DNA of 64,000 bases, from NCBI GenBank assembly GCA_963920665.1, contig OY987268.1, positions 11,100,501 through 11,164,500 of the forward strand, in the 5' to 3' direction. Position 1 is the stretch's first letter. Every line of letters starts with the position of its first letter. A program made the translations under genes and the position numbers. Of the stretch, positions 11,346 to 22,284 are shown in pieces. Under the pieces are notes generated by a model. The model was not told the DNA's origin and did no database searches. It worked only from the letters and a program-made list of their open reading frames with translations. This stretch comes from Straminergon stramineum (Eukaryota; Streptophyta; Bryopsida; Hypnales; Calliergonaceae).

Positions 11346-14283
11346 TAGCTAGAGATAGGAGAGCAGGCCCCGGCGAAGGACAAGCTTCACTGCAGTCGTC
11401 GTTGTAATCCATGGAGGTGATGCGCCCCTGCCCGTGCGAGGGGAGCTGCTGATTCAGGTCAGCAAGGTGGTTGGCACTCAACCGTCCTCGTCGCGACGGG
11501 GTATCAATGGTTGCATCACCCCGGCCACTGCCGGTGCCCTTCACCGTGCACAGGTGCCGACAGCAATTACGCAGTCGTATTGAGAAGACTGATTGACGTG
11601 TTTGGTGCAGATGCATTTTGGTTTTCTGTAAATCCGTGTTTGGTTTAATCTTTTCTGTGTTGGAGCACTTCGGTTTCGCTAGCTAGAATAGCGTTTTAGT
11701 GTGCAGTAGAGTTCGGAAGGCCGCTGCTGCCCCTGGCGGTGTGGAGTGCGTGATAGGGATTGAGCCTCGGAGGTACGTGCAGCTGGTGGTTAGATCGAGT
11801 CTGCGTGTTGTCGAAAGCTGAGCCTTCAATGAACTCTTGTTACCCCACTTTCCCCATTTCCGCAGGGGGACATGATGGTAACGCCCTGGGAGAAACGCTC
11901 CCGCCGCCTAGACTGACGGGAATGTCGCTTGTTCTGCTACTCCGTTGCTGTTACTGGCGGTATCGGTGAGCTCCAGTAGCCCTGGCAGCCGCCGTGACAT
12001 GCAATCTCTGATTGTGAGTGTCAGAACTGACTCGACAAGCGACTATCAGAATCGTGCTCCAATACTTCAGATAAGTCGTGTTCAAATCAGATTTCTGATG
12101 AACTTTATTAACACGTTAAGCTCAAGTTGGTAAGCTGCAAATCCTGGAATTTTCAGAAACTGCAATATCCAACAACCCCAGTTTGGATCATGCTGTCAAG
12201 CCATGCCACGGCTTTGATGCTGTCTGCTTTCTCACCGCAAGCACAGCCCCCTGCCGCCCCCCGGCCCCCGCCCCCTCCGCCCTCCGTGCCGCTTGAGAAG
12301 CTCTAAAATATTGACTTCAATTCCTGTCCAGGCCGCATAGCAGAATGTAGAATTCTGCATCTGCCCCGAGCTCAAGAATTCGTTGGAATCTGGCTTGGAC
12401 TCACGCCGGGTCCTTGTGTTTGTGGCAGCAGCTTGGGTTGTTCCAAACTGATGATGGTTGAAGTGTGTTAGTGTGGTCCTGTGCTCTTTCCTACATATAT
12501 GGAAAGCTCGATCTGGCCAATTTGTGCAATCGGTCTCCGCCTCATCCCCGAGACTACTCATTCCTAGATCTGCTTCATTTTTCTCTTCCTGCACTCTCCC
12601 ATCCTGTGACCCATGCCAATAGGTGCAGTAATATATTGATGGGAGCTTATCTGTGAAAGTTTTGGTGCCTACACTCTAAAGTTGCAGGACGCGGTGAAAA
12701 TCGTTCACGGTGGCAGTTCGAGGACTTGGGCAGACGGGAGGGCGTCCGGCCAAGCCCTCACCTTTCACCTTCACGGAGGCGCTATAGTGCTAGTCTCGCT
12801 TGGCCACAAGGGACCGGTGTCGGTACTGTAGGGCCGTCGGAGCTTTGGTTTAGCACAGTGGTACTTATCTAGACAGGTTTGCGACTGCTCCACGTGTATC
12901 TTAGGTCACCTGTGTAAGCTCACATTGCCGTAAGCAAGCACAGAAAGCTCTACCTCGCCCCTGCTTTCCTTTCCTCATTGTTATACAGCACGGCGCTGCT
13001 GCGCAAGCACAGCAATGACCTCTTGACACGTACCTTCAGACCTCTGTACGGTTACGCTCAGTGTTACTGAGTACTGAGAGTAACTCAAGATTCACCGTAC
13101 CGCTACTAAATTTGGTTGCCGTCGGTGGCGCGTCACTTGCCGCACGAACAGCTAGTGCTCCAGAGCGGTGGGCTTGATTCCTTTTGTGCTCATGTGCTCT
13201 TCGGTAGTCTCTTTCTCCCCAATTCTGCGCCACCAGTTCTAGTCGTAACTTAGAACTTCCCGCACACCTACGAATCTAACCCACTTACGAATGCCCGTAG
13301 GGCATGTAGAGCAAGCTTGCAGTAATTAAACGTCAGAACCTTCTAGTCCCAACAGCTGATGCAAGTATTTTATGATAGAGCGCGATCAACCTCGTATGTC
13401 CCTGAATATTGATCGGGACGCTCCAAGTCGACTTGTTGAACAACTCAAGGACCTCAATGTGCGTTGTTGGCAATCAATCTTGCGACTCAAATAAGGCACG
13501 GCCTGTACGCTTCCAGTTTGTGTCAACGAAGCTTTAACCTGACCTCTGTAGCTAATACACATTGAGCGTAATAGTCAAGTATAGATCTGAGAGCTTCGGT
13601 TAGAGGGCCGGGCCCAGGCGTTCAGGAGTCCAATTGGTATTCATACCATTATAGAAACTTGACCGTGAATAAGTTGCGAAGGGCTGTGCAAGCGTTTTAG
13701 ACCCGCCGGATTTTGACAAAAAGATCTAGTCGCACAATTAGCCCTTGCAATTCGGTAGTTGAGGTTCCGCGCCTTACGTCCCCGCACAGTCTGCGCTGTC
13801 GCCTAATCAGACAGGGAGATTATTTTTGTTTCCCTTGCGGTGCTTCGAGAAGTTTCACAGATGGTATCGCAGTCGATCCCCAGGGAACAGGAATCAGGTC
13901 CAATCCGTCAAGTCCCGTGTTGTTGATGCATGGTCACAGCGAGCTAGCTTTTCCTGCACTTCTTCTAGCATCGATTCATTCACAGCAGGAGTTTCATTCG
14001 CGACGGTCTTTTACACCGGAGTTAACCTTCTTGTTCTCTTCAAGCATAGCAAGGGGTAACCTTGAAATTTGCTAAGGTTGCCAGGGTGAGCTCCTTACCG
14101 CCTTCAGTTGTCTCCGGGGATGATGCAAGTTAACTATCCCCGAAGCCAGCTCGAAAAAAATATAAATATAGATTTATTTGGGATTCTGCGATTCTACGGA
14201 AGTTCTCTACGGCAGTGCTAGTCCTAGTATTTCTTAGGTCTACGCAGGATAATAATAGTAAACTCCAGTATGCTATCCCCATG

Positions 14284-14674
14284 TAAGGTAGGAACACCTA
14301 AAACGGACAGGAGTCTTTTACGGACACCTAGAAAAATCTAAGGGCTTGTGGACCCAAAGTAGACAAGTGGGGTTCCAAGAAGTTGTCACTCTTTCAAGAA
14401 GTAGCCAATTACCTGCACTTTATTCAAGTTTAGTGTGTGTCGCTTTTGGGTGTATCCATGGCCCCTTTGGTGTTAGTCTAGTGTCCACAATAGGTGCATC
14501 TACGAAGTTGTCTTCAAAAATTCATATAATATTCTTACAAGCTTGGAAAAATACGAAACTAATTTTGATGGTTTCCTAAACCATTTCCTACCTTGTAAAC
14601 AACATTTTTTTCTGCACATACCTTCATGATCACATCATCTCTAATAAGTGTCCATTTTAGGTGTTCCTACCTTA
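14284..14674. mobile_element. J-type element in GC-rich zone of copy 1
   Basis: Termini TAAGGTAGGAACACCTAAAA and TTTTAGGTGTTCCTACCTTA are perfect 20-bp inverted repeats. Copy 2 lacks it (around 48562). The target duplication is not obvious. Confidence 0.8.
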
Positions 14675-14758
14675 CTCAACATTACCTCTAGAGATTAATC
14701 TCCAATCTTGCTTTTTTTGAGGTTTTCAGGATTTGTGACAGGTGCACTGTGTGCGCTA

Positions 14759-14943
14759 CTAACAGATATTTCATTAAAATGGCGGTTTTCATACGCCATT
14801 TTTCCATTTATATTCTAGGACTGGTATAGATTTCAGACCATATGGTCTGAAATTTAGGAGAGGTATACATTTCAGAACACACTGTCTGAACCTCAAAGTG
14901 CCAACTTTGTGGAATACCACCGTTTTAACGAAATATCCGTTAG
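14759..14943. mobile_element. 185-bp MITE with 3-bp CTA target duplication
   Basis: About 27-bp inverted termini, CTAAC(A/G)GATATTTC(A/G)TTAAAA. Flanked by CTA at 14756-14758 and 14944-14946; copy 2 has one CTA at 48660-48662. Contains a perfect TTTCAGACCATATGGTCTGAAA palindrome core near 14831. Confidence 0.8.
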
Positions 14944-15284
14944 CTATGATTTTTCTCAATTAAAAACATTTTTTCTGCTCCTCACACTCGGAAGAGTTCT
15001 CTTTTTTTACGGCCCAGTCACGGAAAGGTGACGCTCCTATGACGGTGAACTTTGGCGCCGGGGAAGGGAACGTTGAGATCGGGGAACGTGGGGGAGTGCT
15101 ACCTGGTGGTTGCTGATTCTGCCCTTTAGGAATCCGAGGATATTTGAATCAAATATTGTTAGTATTTTCTTTCACTTATAAAAATGCACGATTGTGAAAT
15201 TCGCATGGGCATGGTTACGTACTTAGCTTGAAGAAGACGTGCTTAACTCAGCGCGGGCTTGTATCAGAAGCGGAGGGTGATAAT

Positions 15285-18200
15285 ATGACTTCCCAGGCGG
15301 GATATCATGGTGGGGGCTCGCAGCTTCACCCCAACCAGGTTCCTTCCTCAACCTTGGGACTGCCTAGGAAGCTTACTGTATACTCCGTACTATTTTTGTT
15401 AACCCATGTTAATTGGGAAGTTTCAAACTTTGTACGTGCAGCTAAAAAAATATTAGAACGAAGCCAACATATTGCAATGCACTACCACCAAAAAAATTTA
15501 TCTTGCTTGGGTGTCAATAGGATGTAGGAAGAACAAACAAAATAAAAACTCTGTGGATGAAAATATGATGCAGTTTGCATAAAATATAAGAGATCATCGC
15601 TTAACAAATGATATAACTCCTAAGTGCTCCGATGTCCATTTTTTGGACGATGAAAAAATTCAAACTCGAGTTTCATCCTCTTAATTGCTTGGATGATAGT
15701 TATTATAATTTGTGAAGATACTTTATCAAGTTGTTGTCCTACCTAAGGGTCGGATTTGGTATTACTAGAGTACATCTTTTTCTAAAATTACAAATGTGGA
15801 AGTATATCAAGTGGTCAAATTGCATTGACTTTAGTTCAAAACTAAATTTTCCAAAATGAGGTTATAGATTTGAAGAACGCAAAAAATTTTAAAAATCATC
15901 TTGTCAAGTGAAGCTCATTTCTAAGCCATTCCAACAAATTTTACTCAAAAAATGATAATATTTTGCTTGTAATCAAATTTGAAGGGAATTTGGGAATTTC
16001 TCTTCCAAATTTTATAAAAAAAAGATTGGTGATAGCATTGGTGAATCTAACTGTATGGATGGAATCTACAAATGAAAATCTAGAACTTTTATTTCTATAT
16101 CAATTCCAAAATATGCTTCCAAATTGCACCTAATAATGATTTTTCTCACATTGTCAATTCTGGAGATGATTCTGGACGTTTAGGGGTTAAATCTGACCTG
16201 ATTGAAGTGAATGGTGTGGTGGACTGTGCCTCGTGCAAGACCAGGGGTTCGTGAAGTTCAAGACCGCGGGGGAGAACGTCCTCAGTCGTCTTTGGGCCTT
16301 GTTTCAAATCCTCAGCAGCATTTGCTTCCGCTGGGAGGTGATTGCACTTCACCACTCTATTATTTTACTGTTGCGGCTTACTTCAGAGTTTCCTTAAGGT
16401 TATATGGAGTAGTTTTGTTACTGGAGATTTGTTTTGTTACTTGCTAAGTTTGTGGAATGATTGCATGAAACGTATTTTGTATCAATTCAAACTTTCAAAG
16501 TCTCCAGTCAAAAATTATAAAAGAAACCAATTTGCTTTCAGCTGCAACACTAATTAACCCTAAAATTCCTTTTGACATTATGAGCCCAAACAATTCAGAA
16601 AATGGTCACTGTGGTGTCAAGATTTTTCAATGAATTTTTTTTAACTATGACAATTTTAACTATAACATCTTAATCTCAACATCATACTCAACACATTCAC
16701 AAATATTCAAACCCTAATTCCCTACCATTTGTGAGGTCTACAAGCTCAGAGTAGAAAGAGTCTTTTTCCCACTAGGTGCCCATGGGATATCTTAGCTTCA
16801 AAATTCAAAAGATAATTAGATGTTGTTGACTTTAGTTTGCATCTTTAACTATGATGTAAATGCTAGGGTTGAAAATTAGCATACCATAAATCATAACCTA
16901 AATCTACTTTGGGAAAAACTTAAAGACCTCATATTACTATGGTCCCTTGATAAAGATAAGTCGCTCCAAAACATGAATAAAACATCCCAAAACACCATTT
17001 TTACAGCTTAAAAGGTGATTTTTCATGCCATTGCCCTCGACGAAGAATGTCCTCAAGTGTTGAAACACATGCCAAGAGGCAATTCCTCACAAGTCCTTCA
17101 ATAATTGTAGAACCTTGAATATTTTTAGGCCAAATCACTCAAAAATCATAGAAAATGCATCCCAACATGAATGTGTGTACAAATTATATTTTCAGATTCC
17201 TATCAAGAATATGCATCCAAACATATAAATTGCACGCACAGAAAAGTCAGAAGTCAAGAAGCTGACTGAAACCTCAAAAACCACAATGTGGAGTTGCAAG
17301 GAATCCTAGCTTCCAGTTTACAACTCTTTAGTTTTTAAATGGACTTTCACAAATAGAAAAACATGTGACCTCTCTTGAGCAGGGAATGACTACAAGAAGA
17401 CCCACACCTTATCAAATTGGTGATGGTAACCTTCATGTGGGGCATTTCCATGGTCTCCACAGACCAAGTTTCCACTAGTGTTTGCAGTGCCATTCATTGT
17501 AAACAACTGATCAAAAGATTTGTACTTTGCTGAATGCACAGTATGTAATTTGTGAATCCTTGTTGTGTCTTTGGGCTGCTTCCTCACTTCGCTTCAGGTT
17601 TGTGGACAGCTTCTCTTCATCTACTCAATGGCCTTCATGCCAATTCATGCTCATGGTGAAGAGCAGACTGGAATCTGGTATGTTTTTTTGGCTTCAAATC
17701 ATTACTCTAGTGATGATGAACCTCTTATACTACCTTCAAATTTATTGCCTGTAACACCGTATCTTTTGAGTTTCAAATTAGATACCATTGGTCATACCTG
17801 TTACTGAAATGGCCTGTTTTGTATCCTATTTTTGTTCTGGGAAACAAAAACATTTAGAATTCCCTGACTTTGGCACATTTGAGGGCAGGAGGCCTGAAAT
17901 GTTGATCTGCACCCAGTCCTAGGAATTCTTCAAGCTTTAAATGTCACAAATTTTGGGGCCCAAAATCCTGCCAATTTAACAAAACTGACAATTGGTACTC
18001 AGTTAGTGCACAGAGAACAAAAGGTAAATGGCATGTTCCAGCATGTCAAGATTGTAACATTCTAAATCCACAGATGTGTAGAAACTATGATCTGTGTATG
18101 GATCTAAGGTTTAAGGTGGGCATCTGCAGAAGAGGCAATTTCTCCAAATTTTCTGCCAATTCAATGAATAGGACAATTCTATTTTTCAGCTATCTCCCCA

Positions 18201-20761
18201 GGCTATTCCAGCAGTGGAAATTTGAGAATCTTGTAAGTTAGTTCTTTCAGTGGTGTCAGTTTAGAAGGACCAACCCTTGCCGGAATGTCTCAAATTGCTG
18301 ACGTTTTTGCTCTGCTCTGTCTGTCTGTCTGTGTGCAGCAAGCTAATGCCTCCTGCAATCATCTGGGACATAGGCTCAGAACTTGTTAACTTTGAAACCA
18401 TAGGCCTCTGTCAATGCTCATCGACCCAGCAGTTACGGATGAAATGGATGAACATATGCATTCCTCACGTCCACCTAAACAAAGGAAAGCATTCACCAGA
18501 CCCTTTGGGACCTCCAATTCCTTCCACGGCTAATGTAAAGGTACTGCAACAGTTTTTGTTTACTGGTCATTCCTCTGCTGCCTGCCTTTGTTGATTGGTG
18601 CAAACATTTGTGAATACTCTATAAGTTACATATTTCTTAGTTTGATTCTATTTCATTGTGGTACATTTCAAGTTTGCTGATGGGAACACCCCTGCGTTCT
18701 ACAGGTAGTGGTAACAGTTTTGGCAATTATTGGAGGAATTGGACTTGCTGGAAGGATGCTGTACAAGCGTCAGCAAGCATTCACAGGTAAATGAATTTCC
18801 TTGCAAAAGAACTGAAGTCAAGTGTAGCTAACTTACACCAAATAGGGCCAATTTGTACCTGGAGTGAAGCCAAGAAAATCAACAATCCTCAACACTTTCA
18901 TTGCTGAAGAGGTTAACTCAGAAATGGGATTGATCAGTGAGAGTACTCCAAGTTTCTTATTTTCTTGGCTTGGCTATGAGTGTGTAAAGCATCCCTGGTT
19001 GTTTTTTCCTAAAAAATTTTTTTGAATAATATGAATTATTTTCAAATAAATTTTGGTTGTGAGGCTTCAATTATTGTGAATGCATATCAATATATTAGCA
19101 TGATATTTAAGTTGATATGCATTAGTGATCTTCAATAAAATGACTACCAATACCAGGAATATTTTGGTGATAATTTACTCTAATTTCAATGTGAAACAAT
19201 TTAATAAGCATTTTATAGAATCTCTAGCTTGCCTTGAGTATTGGGAATTCTCATTTAGGTTCAAATTGGAAGTCCATGTAACTTAATAAGAATATGAGTG
19301 GAAAAATTAGGACATGAATGCTGTAATTGAATCAGTAAATTAGTGAAGTACAAACTTCCAGTGGAAACATGGAGGCCTTGAAAAATAAAAACATAAAAAA
19401 TAAAAATAAAAAATTAGGAAATTTGATTTATAGCCTTTATTGCTTGAAAGTCAAAAACTACTATTTAATGTTGTCTTAACCTGGGGCCGGGGTGAACGGA
19501 CCCCTTGACTTGTCCCTGAGGGAAAACGCTGAATTCTTTTATTTGCCGGGCATGATAAAATTTGCAAATTCTGAATTCATATTTGCAATTAGGGGCCCCA
19601 AATGAGCCAGGTGAGATGAAACTTAGAGGATAAATTAATGAAGCATGAAATAGGGGTCCTTTATTTTACATGCACCCCTGGAATGATTGGGGGGATGAGC
19701 GAGAGGGTCAGTTCACCCGACCTAACCAGGGAGGTGCACTCCATATTTTGCGTGTAATCACTTTAGAGTGGCCATGCTGATTCTAAAAAGACTAGTGTGT
19801 CCTGTGCTGTTGCCACAGTCAAAATAAAAGTAAAAATATTTTTTAATTTTTTTTATTCATAAAAACTTTGAAATTCCATAAATTTCACACCGTAAGTTCA
19901 AACGTCGAAACTTCTTGAAACAAAGCCCATGCACCCCTCCTTGTCGAGGGCTTTCCAATGATACCAAGAACTTGATCGGGGATACATGGTCTGGGAGATC
20001 TCAACGTAATAAACAAAACAAAACAAAACACATAACTTAAGGTATGGATTGCTTTTTATGGACTCCCAAACTCCTCACAGCATAACTTAAGCTACAGATT
20101 TCTTGAGCTTCAGGAGATTTTCAATCCTGAGAATTAAGGGACTCTAAGTTAAGTTACTCATTCCTAGATGTCTCACATATGGTAGAACCTCCCATGACCA
20201 GCCAAGACCCATGGTCAATATGTAGGTAATGGGAAATTCAACAGAGAGATGACAGATATTTAATCATTAGTTTTCTGGTTTCTAACTATCTTCTAGCCAT
20301 AACTGGTATGACACATGTGCTTTGTTTTCAGAGCCAAATTAGTCTTTAGATGAGCAGTGATGGAAGAATCTATATATTGGAGATGGGAGCAGGTCAACTT
20401 TTGGCTTTTGAAATTCATAACAATTTGAGTTTAAGGAAAAAAATTATGAAAATTAGATAACGTCCATCATTTCTATTTCTCTACACGGCAAAAATTTAAC
20501 AATGCCTTCTACTACTCCAGATCATGCACAAAATGCTTAAGTGGCTGGTTATGGGTGGTTCTACTATATACTGATACAATGACAAGACTTCCCTTCCCCC
20601 ATACATTTTAACTATCTTAGCTCCGTCATATTACTAATAAATTTTCCGTTTCTGTTGCTTACTTTCCTGCAGAAGCTGACATCAACAGCGGCTTGATGAG
20701 TGAACCTGCGGTGGCGAAACGAAGCAATCCCACATTTGAAATTCTTACATGCATTGATTGA
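15285..20761 (+). CDS. Seven-exon gene for a small two-TM-like membrane protein, copy 1
   Basis: Reconstructed exons are 15285-15338, 16245-16337, 17598-17677, 18339-18540, 18705-18786, 18865-18936 and 20673-20761, 672 bp or 223 residues. Introns begin GT and end AG (clear acceptors TGTGCAG, TCTACAG, CCTGCAG; weaker CCTGGAG and GACCAG; weak first donor GTTCCT), and phases join without a stop. The first 49 residues (MTSQAGYHGG...) look soluble. Residues about 50-70 are hydrophobic (QLLFIYSMAFMPIHAHG), either a signal anchor or a signal peptide. A middle domain holds cysteines in GICKLMPP, LCQC and NICIPH. A second hydrophobic segment lies at about 144-163 (VVVTVLAIIGGIGLAGRMLY), followed by a basic stop-transfer and a tail ending NPTFEILTCID. 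Differences from copy 2 include synonymous changes in exons 6 and 7, which supports the frame. The two first exons are the least certain. I do not recognise the family, so the function is unknown. Confidence 0.6.
15614..16190 (+). mobile_element. TTAA-target MITE, subfamily B, in intron 1 region of gene copy 1
   Basis: Left CTCCTAAGTGCTCC after TAA (one T of TTAA lost), right GGACGTTTAGGGG-TTAA. Copy 2 of the duplication has a single TTAA at 49196-49199 with matching flanks on both sides, so the insertion is unambiguous. Confidence 0.9.
19486..19722. mobile_element. K-type MITE in intron 6 of gene copy 1
   Basis: Termini GCCGGGGTGAACGGACC and GGGTCAGTTCACCCGACC. Flanks TAACCTGGG and TAACCAGGG look like a 9-bp target duplication. 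Copy 2 has a single site near 53161. Confidence 0.75.
19785..20045 (+). mobile_element. Copy-1-specific insertion with A-rich end (possible SINE)
   Basis: Present in intron 6 of copy 1 and missing from copy 2 (near 53224). Ends AATAAACAAAACAAAACAAA. No clear A/B boxes, so the class is uncertain. Confidence 0.4.
20180..20566. mobile_element. TA-target MITE in intron 6 of gene copy 1
   Basis: 24-bp inverted termini, TGGTAGAACCTCCCATGACC against the reverse of GGTTATGGGTGGTTCTACTA. TA flanks both ends; copy 2 reads CACATATACTG with a single TA at 53360. The TA target suggests a Tc1/mariner-type mobiliser. Confidence 0.8.
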
Positions 20762-20989
20762 CTGAATTAGAGTTGCCAACTGATGTGTCCATTCCTCCAG
20801 GAGCTTCTGTTTTGCATCATACAGAAAAGAGTAAGGTAGCCAACCCATTTCTGATCCCCCCCATTTCCAATCTGTAGGATTGTAGGCTGCTTTCTTTCCG
20901 TGAAGTTCTGGTGCAGTTCCTGGAGCAGTTGTGTTGTCTTATGATTGGTTGCAAGGCTCTCAATATTGAAACCAGCCCTTGGTCGATTC

Positions 20990-21215
20990 TGCAATTAGCC
21001 TATGGTCACAAATAGAAAGTTCTATACCACCATTACAGGTTGAAGAGAATTTTTCACTGAAAAATTCAAAGTAATTACATTTTGTGTAATAAAGTTCTGG
21101 AAAAATATGCAATCCTTCTAAATTCTATTTTTGCACATGGGAAAAATTCTGTAGTAAAAAAAACTCTACTCCAAATATGCATAATTGCTGAAGTGGTTGG
21201 AAATGGGTTGGTTAT
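20990..21215. repeat. Dispersed repeat shared with 36370-36600
   Basis: Both read CCTTGGTC...AAATAG(A/G)AAG(T/G)TCTATA...ACCATTA followed by similar A/T-rich text and GCATA.TTGCTGAAGTGGTTGG-like ends. No coding frame. Confidence 0.45.
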
Positions 21216-21282
21216 CTTAATTTTTTTTCAAATTTACAAGGTAGTGTAACTTGCCATCTTGAGAGTGAAGGGATGGAAGTTA

Positions 21283-21862
21283 TTAAACCCCCTAAGCACT
21301 CTGACGTCCATTTTATGGACAATGAATAGATTGAAACTCCAGTTTCACCTCCTACCTACTTGGATGAAAGATATTCTAATTTGTGGAGATACTTTATCCA
21401 TTTGTTGTCCTATCTAAGGGTTGGATTTGGTGTTATTAGAGTACATTATTATTTTTTAAATTACCAATGTGGAAGTAGGTCAAGTGGTCAAATTGCATTG
21501 ACTTTAGTTCAAAATAAGATTTGCCAGAATGAGGTCATAGATTTTAAGAACACAAAAATTTGAAAGAATCACCATGTGAAGAGAACCTCATTTCAAATCC
21601 CTTCCAACAAATTTTACTCAAAAAATATTAATATTTTGTTTGCAATAAAAGTTAGAATGAATTTTGAAATTTTCCTTTCAAATTTTATAAAAGAATATTG
21701 GTGATAGCATTGGTGAATCTAACCATATGGATGGAATCTACAACTCAAAATCTACACCTTTTATTTGTACATTAATTCCAAAATATGCTTCCAAATTCCA
21801 CTTTAAAATGATTTTTCTCAAATTGTCAATTCTAAAGATGATTTTGGATGATTACAAGTTAA
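21283..21862 (+). mobile_element. TTAA-target MITE, subfamily B, downstream of gene copy 1
   Basis: TTAA-ACCCCCTAAGCAC at left, GATTACAAG-TTAA at right. Copy 2 keeps the empty TTAA at 53691-53694. Body collinear with 15617-16186. Confidence 0.9.
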
Positions 21863-22284
21863 AATTGTACATTGAACAATAGAAGTAATCATAACTCTAA
21901 GTGTATCTACATTCATCAAGTATGATAACATCATCATATGTTTCAATTGTTTTTGTGTGGTTGAATTTTGCCTATTTCACTCATTCATTTCAAAATTAAA
22001 AACATTTCTTGAACTATTCCAATGTTGTTTTCAAATTACAACTCATTGAAAAATTGCCATGAATAATATCCCTATCATATCCATATTCATATATCTATAT
22101 TTGTTAGAAGTAAAAGACTATTGAAGTTGCATGCAAAACTTCATTTGAGATAATTAATTAGTGTTCATAAATAGTTAATAGATTGTCTACAAATTAAATG
22201 CACTATTAGTAAAGTAGTTAAATTTTAGTAGTTTTGGTACCATTAGTAAAATGAGTCATCAAAATCATATTTACACAAGTCTTG

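Larger units (their letters stand above)
10440..15284 (+). promoter_or_regulatory. GC-rich upstream zone of gene copy 1 (promoter/leader candidate)
   Basis: The base composition switches abruptly from AT-rich MITE sequence to GC-rich, CpG-containing sequence and stays so until about 14.1 kb, then alternates. The same zone precedes copy 2. Open frames here are short and mostly differ between copies by frame-shifting indels, so a coding role is not supported. A long promoter, a 5' leader with non-coding exons, or a non-coding transcript would all fit. A pair of possible donors is conserved (GTAACC at 14056 and GTATCC at 48331). An internal near-tandem duplication lies at about 10.84-11.34 kb. 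Fold-back elements at 14284 and 14759 are later insertions. Confidence 0.45.
10640..22160 (+). repeat. Segmental duplication, copy 1
   Basis: This block aligns collinearly, in direct orientation, with about 45.05-53.99 kb. It includes the GC-rich upstream zone, the seven-exon gene and about 1.4 kb downstream. Similarity is uneven. It is only moderate with many indels over 10.6-16.3 kb and near-identical around exons 4-6 and exon 7. Copy 1 is longer because it gained at least six mobile elements that copy 2 lacks. The right boundary is where copy 2 runs into an E-type TTAA element at 53.99 kb. The left boundary is fuzzy. Confidence 0.85.

Noticed and set aside
11200..11616. 138-codon minus-strand ORF in the GC-rich zone
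   Set aside because: GC-rich DNA has few stops by chance, and the frame is not kept in copy 2.
16205..16244. Extending exon 2 of gene copy 1 upstream to an in-frame start
   Set aside because: The upstream phase does not fit the preceding donor, whereas the CAG at 16242-16244 does and is kept in copy 2.
18277..18594. 105-codon single-exon ORF
   Set aside because: It reads through a clear acceptor (18338) and donor (18541) of the spliced gene; only 18339-18540 is coding.
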